Shown: piece after piece, positions 5,999 through 10,472 of the stretch
Numbering within the stretch: position 1 is the first letter of the stretch
Layout of the letters: each line of letters opens with the position of its first letter
Source: an uncultured Eubacterium sp.
GTDB taxonomy: Bacteria; Bacillota; Clostridia; Lachnospirales; Lachnospiraceae
NCBI GenBank assembly: GCA_900545725.1
Contig: URAI01000085.1
Span: forward strand, 1 to 10,472
Length of the DNA: 10,472 nucleotides
Direction of reading: 5' to 3'
Notes under the pieces: model-generated
What the model saw: the letters and a program-made list of their open reading frames with translations, nothing else
What the model was told of the DNA's origin: nothing
Database searches by the model: none
Translations under genes and position numbers: made by a program

Positions 5999-6637
5999 AT
6001 GAGTACAATGGCAGACAAATTTGAAGAACTTGGAGTAATTCCAGTAGTAGTATTAAATAACGTAGAGGATGCACTTCCATTAGCTGATGCTTTATATGAA
6101 GGCGGACTTCCATGTGCAGAAGTTACATTCCGTACAGAAGCTGCTGAAGAATCTATTCGTAGAATGCATGAAGCACATCCAGATATGGTACTTGCAGCAG
6201 GTACAGTTCTTACAACAGAACAGGTTGACCGTGCAGTAGCAGCTGGTGCTTCATTAATCGTTAGCCCAGGTTTTGATCCTGAAATCGTTGATTACTGTAT
6301 CTCAAAGAACATCGAAGTTGTTCCAGGTATCGTAACACCTTCAGAACTTGCACAGGCTGTTAAGCGTGGACTTACAAGAGTTAAGTTCTTCCCAGCAGAA
6401 GCAGCAGGTGGACTTGCTATGATTAAGGCTATGTGTGCAGCTTATACATCAGTAAGAATTATGCCTACAGGTGGAATTAACGCTAAGAATATCAAAGATT
6501 ATCTTTCATGCGATAAGATTTTCTGCTGTGGCGGAAGCTGGATGGTTAAGGGTGACTTAATTAAGGCTGGCGAATTTGACAAGATTAAGGCTATGACTAA
6601 GGAAGCTGTTGAACTTGTTAAGGAAATCCGTGCTTAA
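5999..6637 (+). CDS. eda: KDPG/KHG aldolase (2-dehydro-3-deoxy-phosphogluconate / 4-hydroxy-2-oxoglutarate aldolase)
   Basis: This class I aldolase splits KDPG into pyruvate and glyceraldehyde 3-phosphate, the last step of the Entner-Doudoroff pathway and of uronate (pectin sugar) breakdown. The 212-aa protein is full family length and a single TIM barrel. Active-site residues are in place: Glu41 in AEVTFRTEAA with Arg45, Thr69 in AAGTVLT, Pro90 in IVSPGFDP, the PGIVTPSE loop, the Schiff-base Lys129 in VKFFPAEAAGG and the phosphate-binding MPTGGIN. The start is ATG 5999, though AAGGAG is 13 nt away, a longish spacing; a second ATG at 6008 is further still. It stands alone, without kdgK or uronate genes beside it. 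Codon bias like pckA's indicates high expression. Confidence 0.96.
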   Translation: MSTMADKFEELGVIPVVVLNNVEDALPLADALYEGGLPCAEVTFRTEAAEESIRRMHEAHPDMVLAAGTVLTTEQVDRAVAAGASLIVSPGFDPEIVDYCISKNIEVVPGIVTPSELAQAVKRGLTRVKFFPAEAAGGLAMIKAMCAAYTSVRIMPTGGINAKNIKDYLSCDKIFCCGGSWMVKGDLIKAGEFDKIKAMTKEAVELVKEIRA

Positions 6638-6672
6638 TTAATTCATAAGAAGTTTAGCTTTTACAGGTACAT

Positions 6673-6718
6673 AAAAGGAGCAGTATTACATTTATTGGTT
6701 TGTAATACTGCTCCTTTT
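6673..6718. terminator. Strong bidirectional terminator between convergent eda and MATE genes
   Basis: AAAAGGAGCAGTATTACA (6673-6690) and TGTAATACTGCTCCTTTT (6701-6718) form a perfect 18-bp stem with a 10-nt loop. A-runs and T-runs at its two ends let it serve both strands. It lies 35 nt after eda and 29 nt after the stop of the convergent MATE gene. Confidence 0.93.
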
Positions 6719-6747
6719 GTTTATATTGCAGGCATTTTTAGTATGTA

Positions 6748-8082
6748 TTAAAAATAAGCTTTTTTTCCATTTTTAAAAAAATATTTTTTGTGCATATAAA
6801 AGCATACGAAGGCTGTTAAAAGTTCAGCCACCGGTATTGCAAGCCATACGCCGTTAATTCCTATAAACTCAGGAAGAATAAGCAGTGAAGCTATGGTGAA
6901 AATAAGTGTTCTGCAAAATGATATGACTGCGGATATTTTTCCATTTGACAGAGCTGTAAAAAATCCTGATGATACTATATTAACTCCGCTAAGTAAAAAA
7001 TTAATTGCAAATATACGAAAGCCTGTATAAGCAAGCTCATAAGTAGCAGAATCATTTGTGAATATACCAATTATGTAAGGTGATAATAGTATAGCGGTGG
7101 CAGTAATTATTACCGATGATATGGCAACAAATATAAATGAAATCTTATATATATTTTTTAGCTCGGATTTACCGGAAGCGCCATATTGGAAGCCTATTAT
7201 CGGTGCTATACCAATTGAAAAGCCCATATAAAATGCATTAAATGCAAATTGTCCATATAAAAGTATCGTGATTGCGGCAATTCCTGTTTCACCGGCAAGT
7301 CTTAATAATATTATGTTAAAAAGAAAAGTAATAACAGCATTAGAAAGCTGCGTAACCATTTCTGACGAGCCGTTATAGCAGGCAAGTAAAAGTTCTTTTG
7401 GCATAAATTTGAATCGTGTAAAATGTAATTCTTTTTTTGAAAATGTAAAAAATAAAAGTCCTGATATGGCAGGTATACATTCGCCAATGCCTGTAGCAAG
7501 AGCTGCTCCGGCAATTCCCATTTTAAATATAACAATAAATACATAGTCCAATACGGCATTAAATATGCCGGCACATACCGTCAGGGCAAGTCCGATTGCA
7601 GGGTGTCCTGCTGTTACAAGATAAGACTGGAAAAGTGTCTGTAACATGCATGCACTTATAAAAAGTATATACGTTCCAAGATAGCTTATGCAGTCATCAA
7701 GCAGGATATCAGTTGCACCGAGAAATCTTGATATAGGAACAAGAAATGTCCTTGTTAATATAAGTATGGTAAGGCTTATTATAACAGTAATAATTACAAA
7801 TAAAGAAAGGCTCTGTCTTGCTTTTTTATAATTTCCCTCACCCATATATTTGCTTATAATGGCATTGCCGCCTGTGGCAAGCATCGTTGCTATGGATATG
7901 GAAATGCTGAATATTGGAAAGACAATATTTAGTGAAGAAAGTGCATTGCTTCCTATAAAACGTGATATGAATATACCATCTATAATAGTATATAGTGACA
8001 TAAATAACATCATAATAATGCTTGGTATAGCAAATTTTAATAACCTGACCGGCGTAAAATGCTGGTTAATTGATAAACTCAT
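6748..8082 (-). CDS. MATE family efflux transporter (second), divergent from merR
   Basis: This inner-membrane cation/drug antiporter of 444 aa is full length, with about 12 helices. The canonical N-terminal pattern is present: FMSLYTIIDGIFISRFIGSN, then LSSLNIVFPIF, then ATGGNAIISKYMGEGNYKKA, the typical MATE G-x-G-N segment and first cytoplasmic loop. The second half begins near residue 240 (NAVITFLFNIILLRLAGETG) and repeats the pattern with GFSIGIAPIIGFQYGASGK. The start at 8082 has AAAGGAG 5 nt upstream. The gene is transcribed away from a BmrR-like merR across a shared promoter with a palindromic operator, so it is very likely an inducible drug exporter. The compound exported is not evident. 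It is not a recent duplicate of the other MATE gene: the two proteins differ throughout. Confidence 0.95.
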   Translation of the reverse strand: MSLSINQHFTPVRLLKFAIPSIIMMLFMSLYTIIDGIFISRFIGSNALSSLNIVFPIFSISISIATMLATGGNAIISKYMGEGNYKKARQSLSLFVIITVIISLTILILTRTFLVPISRFLGATDILLDDCISYLGTYILFISACMLQTLFQSYLVTAGHPAIGLALTVCAGIFNAVLDYVFIVIFKMGIAGAALATGIGECIPAISGLLFFTFSKKELHFTRFKFMPKELLLACYNGSSEMVTQLSNAVITFLFNIILLRLAGETGIAAITILLYGQFAFNAFYMGFSIGIAPIIGFQYGASGKSELKNIYKISFIFVAISSVIITATAILLSPYIIGIFTNDSATYELAYTGFRIFAINFLLSGVNIVSSGFFTALSNGKISAVISFCRTLIFTIASLLILPEFIGINGVWLAIPVAELLTAFVCFYMHKKYFFKNGKKAYF

Positions 8083-8132
8083 AAAATCTCCTTTAAAAAT
8101 TATAGCTTTGTTTTATATCTACATTTGAGTAA

Positions 8133-8146
8133 CATTTGAACAAATG
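8133..8146. promoter_or_regulatory. Second palindrome in the merR/MATE intergenic region
   Basis: CATTTG-AA-CAAATG is a perfect 6-bp inverted repeat. It lies near the predicted start of the MATE transcript and just upstream of the merR -10. It could be an accessory operator, or chance. Confidence 0.35.
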
Positions 8147-8149
8147 ATA

Positions 8150-8158
8150 TGTTATACT
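8150..8158 (+). promoter_or_regulatory. merR extended -10 promoter
   Basis: TGTTATACT fits an extended -10 for the plus strand, giving initiation near 8165, inside the operator. Regulator binding would then also control its own gene. Confidence 0.45.
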
Positions 8159-8179
8159 ATGGTGTAACACTATAGTCAA
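8151..8179 (-). promoter_or_regulatory. MATE promoter containing the MerR operator in its spacer
   Basis: On the minus strand TTGACT (8179-8174) is followed after 17 bp by TATAAC (8156-8151). If TAACAT (8154-8149) is used instead, the spacer is 19 bp, as in typical MerR-activated promoters. The operator lies between the boxes, the standard position for DNA-distorting activation. Confidence 0.6.
8156..8176. promoter_or_regulatory. MerR-family operator, 21-bp palindrome
   Basis: The half-sites ACTATGGTGT and ACACTATAGT flank a central A and are complementary at 9 of 10 positions. The palindrome lies between divergent merR and MATE genes. Size, symmetry and place in the promoter spacer are those of BmrR-type operators. 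Confidence 0.8.
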
Positions 8180-8201
8180 GCGGGAAATGGAGGTGATGTA
8201 T

Positions 8202-9041
8202 GTGAAAAATAGTATTTATGTTACGACAGGGGAGTTTTCCAAAATGACAGGAACTACAAAGGATACATTGTTTCATTATGATGACATCGGATTGTTCAGT
8301 CCTGAGATTATTGGGGAGAATGGTTACAGATATTATTCTATTTATCAGATTGAGACATTTGAGGTTATTGCAATGTTAAAGGAACTTGGAATGTCGCTTA
8401 AAGATATACGCTGCCTTTTAGATAAAAGAAGTGCAGCTATGATTAAGGATGTATTTGCTGGAAGGATCTGTGAGATTGATACACAGATAGCCAGGCTGAA
8501 GAGCATGAAAAGATGGATAAATGATAAAATAGAAAATATAGAGTATGCACAGGGAAAAGATTATTCTGCTATAGAGATTATTGAACATAAACCGCGTTAT
8601 TATATATATAGTGACAACGGGATTGCAAATGATAAAGAGATATATAGCCGTATTAATGAAATGACTGAGAAGCTGATAAGCAGTTCGACAGATATATATA
8701 CAGGACTTAATTATGATGTGGCTTTTTTTCAAGATTATAACAGGTTAAAAAATAAGATATATAACCAGTATACTGATATAGCACTTTTATTAAAGGGCAG
8801 ACCATCAAAGTTAAAATATAAAATGTTACCTCAAGGAAAATATCTTACCGCATATCATATTGGACATTGGGACAGTATTGGTGAAGCTTATGAGAGAATG
8901 TTTGTATATAAAGAGGCTAATGGAATAAGTACTGATGATATATATATTGAATACTATGTCGTTGATAATCTTACGGCAGACGATATTAATAAATATGTTA
9001 CTGAAATATCTGTAAGAATTGACAGTAATTGTGACAGATGA
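8202..9041 (+). CDS. MerR family regulator with GyrI-like ligand-binding domain (BmrR type)
   Basis: The N-terminal winged helix-turn-helix (about residues 5-75 from the chosen start) has the family pattern: YVTTGEFSKMTGTTKDTLFH, YDDIGLFSPE, GYRYYS, and MLKELGMSLKDIRCLL. A coiled-coil linker follows (ICEIDTQIARLKSMKRWINDKIENIE). The C-terminal 150 residues have GyrI/BmrR effector-domain features (EIIEHKPRYYIYS early on, then LPQGKYLTAYHIGHWDSIGEAYERM, closing YIEYYVVDN). This domain type binds hydrophobic or cationic drugs. Start: GTG 8202 lies 8 nt after GGAGG (8189-8193). An upstream ATG at 8187 overlaps that SD and ATG 8196 lies too close, so GTG giving 279 aa is preferred. It probably controls the divergent MATE gene and itself. 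Confidence 0.92.
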   Translation: MKNSIYVTTGEFSKMTGTTKDTLFHYDDIGLFSPEIIGENGYRYYSIYQIETFEVIAMLKELGMSLKDIRCLLDKRSAAMIKDVFAGRICEIDTQIARLKSMKRWINDKIENIEYAQGKDYSAIEIIEHKPRYYIYSDNGIANDKEIYSRINEMTEKLISSSTDIYTGLNYDVAFFQDYNRLKNKIYNQYTDIALLLKGRPSKLKYKMLPQGKYLTAYHIGHWDSIGEAYERMFVYKEANGISTDDIYIEYYVVDNLTADDINKYVTEISVRIDSNCDR

Positions 9042-9087
9042 TATTGTAGTAGCAATATACTAATAAATATGAAAGGTTAAGGGATAT

Positions 9088-10422
9088 ATGCAGGAGGCAG
9101 TAATAAGAAGTATATTTTTTTTCTTTGTATATTCATTTATTGGATGGATATTTGATGAAATATATGCAGCAATAAGGTATGGAAGGTTTGTAAACCGTGG
9201 ATTCATTAACGGACCGTTGTGTCCGCAATATGGTATTATCATGCTTATTATGTTATACGATTTAAGAGATCTTAATAATGAGCCGGTAATACAATTTATA
9301 GTAACTATGGTGCTGATATCAATAGTACAGTATGTAAGTGGTGCTGTATTAAGATTTATCACAGGTAAAAAATTCTGGGATTATTCACAGGATAAATGGA
9401 ATATTGGTGGATATGTAAGTGCAAGAAGTGTATTAGTGTGGACAACAATACTTATGCTTATAATCTGGCTGATACATCCATATATATATATTGTATATGG
9501 ACTTATACCATATGGACTTTTGAAAATACTGACAGTCGTTGCTGTCGTTTTATTTCTTATAGATGTATTTGTAACAATGGCAGCAGCTTTAAAATGGAAG
9601 TTTAAAGGGTATATTTATGAAAATGTAGCTAATTCACTTGAAAAAACAAAGTTGACCATTGGAAATAAAGTCTTTTTATATATTCAGGGAAGAATGTATA
9701 AGGCGTTTCCAGAGTTAAAAAATCAGACCGGGAGTAATAAAGGCTCAGAAAATGGATATTTTTTTGGAGAATCACAAAGTAAAGTATTTGCAGAGGGAAT
9801 GTGTTTTGACAAGTTATTCTGGGTATTTTTTATATGTGCGCTTCTAGGTGACTGGATAGAAACGGTATTTGTATGGGCAACAGCAGGACAGCTTATGAGC
9901 AGAAGCAGTCTTTTATATGGAACATTCAGTATTGTATGGGGACTTGGTGGTGCTATAATTACCGGAGTGTTGTATTCATTTAGAAATAAAAATGACAGAT
10001 ATATATTTATAGGTGGATTTTTCATGGGCGGCGTATATGAGTATAGCTGTAGTGTGTTTACCGAAGTGGTATTTGGTACAAAGTTCTGGGATTACAGCCA
10101 TATACCATTTAATATTAATGGCAGGGTAAATCTTCTGTTCTGTTTTTTCTGGGGAATAGCTGCAATTGTGTGGATAAAGCTGTTATATCCTATAATGAGT
10201 AAGGTTATAGAAAAAATACCAGCACTTACCGGAAAACTGCTTACATGGCTTCTTATCATAATAATGCTTCTTGATATAGGAATTTCGGGACTTGCATTGT
10301 CAAGATATTCACAAAGAAAAAATGGAATTGAAGCGGGAAATTTAATAGAGGAATTTCTTGATAAGACATATAATGACCGGTTTATAGAAAAGATATATCC
10401 CAATATGACAATGGCTGATTAA
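9088..10422 (+). CDS. Duplicated-domain CmpB-type membrane protein ('putative ABC transporter type IV')
   Basis: This 444-aa polytopic membrane protein matches the CmpB-type family (Pfam ABC_trans_CmpB), common in Lachnospiraceae and often labelled an ABC permease although no ATP-binding domain is present. It holds two copies of the domain. Copy one spans roughly residues 10-140 (FIGWIFDEIYAAI, GPLCPQYGIIM, then KKFWDYSQDKWNIGGYVS at 94-111). Copy two spans about 245-370 (LLGDWIETVFVWA, YGTFSIVWGLGGA, then TKFWDYSHIPFNINGRVN at 331-348). Further hydrophobic segments follow copy one (about 147-165) and lie near the C-terminus (384-405). Biological function and substrate are unknown. It starts 46 nt after merR with no terminator between, so co-transcription with merR is likely. 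The ending EKIYPNMTMAD looks natural. Confidence 0.85.
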   Translation: MQEAVIRSIFFFFVYSFIGWIFDEIYAAIRYGRFVNRGFINGPLCPQYGIIMLIMLYDLRDLNNEPVIQFIVTMVLISIVQYVSGAVLRFITGKKFWDYSQDKWNIGGYVSARSVLVWTTILMLIIWLIHPYIYIVYGLIPYGLLKILTVVAVVLFLIDVFVTMAAALKWKFKGYIYENVANSLEKTKLTIGNKVFLYIQGRMYKAFPELKNQTGSNKGSENGYFFGESQSKVFAEGMCFDKLFWVFFICALLGDWIETVFVWATAGQLMSRSSLLYGTFSIVWGLGGAIITGVLYSFRNKNDRYIFIGGFFMGGVYEYSCSVFTEVVFGTKFWDYSHIPFNINGRVNLLFCFFWGIAAIVWIKLLYPIMSKVIEKIPALTGKLLTWLLIIIMLLDIGISGLALSRYSQRKNGIEAGNLIEEFLDKTYNDRFIEKIYPNMTMAD

Positions 10423-10472
10423 ATTGTGATTTGTTGAAACAAGGGTGTAGAGACGGGCAGGCTGTGGCTGAT
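10423..10472 (+). repeat. Right copy of 50-bp inverted terminal repeat, directly after the CmpB-gene stop
   Basis: The last 50 bases start immediately after the TAA of the CmpB gene. They are the inverted counterpart of 11-60, with two differences: T versus A at the fifth base, and C versus A near the GTGGCTGAT end. The window stops exactly where similarity with the left copy ends, so anything beyond it is unseen. Confidence 0.9.

Noticed and set aside
10423..10472. Terminal repeat as integron attC site or CRISPR repeat
   Set aside because: GTTGAAAC only loosely resembles an attC core and the rest does not form the paired attC arms. There is one copy per end with no spacers, and the flanking genes are chromosomal housekeeping or membrane genes.

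Overview
This AT-rich window looks like chromosome from a low-GC anaerobic Firmicute, most likely a Lachnospiraceae member (Lachnospira/Eubacterium/Roseburia-like). The grounds are the gene set: ATP-dependent PEP carboxykinase, a C_GCAxxG_C_C family protein, a CmpB-type ('putative ABC transporter type IV') membrane protein, MATE exporters and a BmrR-like MerR regulator. Codon style also fits: lysine is almost always AAG in the highly expressed genes and more often AAA elsewhere. The assignment is inference; no rRNA or marker gene is present. There is no CRISPR array, phage gene, transposase or tRNA.

Left part (1-1536). The manganese exporter gene mntP is on the minus strand. It sits behind a probable yybP-ykoY manganese riboswitch whose 3' P1 strand is also the 5' arm of an intrinsic terminator, a classic transcription-control layout. 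Upstream on the same strand is an unrecognised 46-codon ORF with a good Shine-Dalgarno and an unusually structured leader (tandem direct repeat plus an inverted repeat abutting the SD). Further upstream lies a promoter followed almost at once by a strong terminator.

Middle part (1537-6720). On the plus strand come a MATE transporter, pckA (with a long hairpin-containing leader and its own terminator), a two-gene unit of a cysteine-motif protein and an 82-aa charged protein, and eda (KDPG/KHG aldolase). A very strong bidirectional terminator separates eda from the convergent gene that follows. pckA and eda have the codon bias of highly expressed central-carbon genes.

Right part (6721-10472). 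A second MATE exporter (minus) is divergent from a MerR/BmrR-type regulator (plus). A near-perfect 21-bp palindrome in the shared promoter region is the evident operator, giving a drug-responsive efflux switch. A duplicated-domain CmpB membrane protein follows merR closely and may be co-transcribed.

The most unusual structural signal is a 50-bp sequence at both extremes of the window, in inverted orientation and 48/50 identical. In each case it begins at the first base after the TAA stop of the flanking gene (mntP on the left, the CmpB protein on the right). It may be a dispersed 3'-flanking repeat at which an assembly broke, or the ends of an invertible or mobile unit; the window alone cannot decide.
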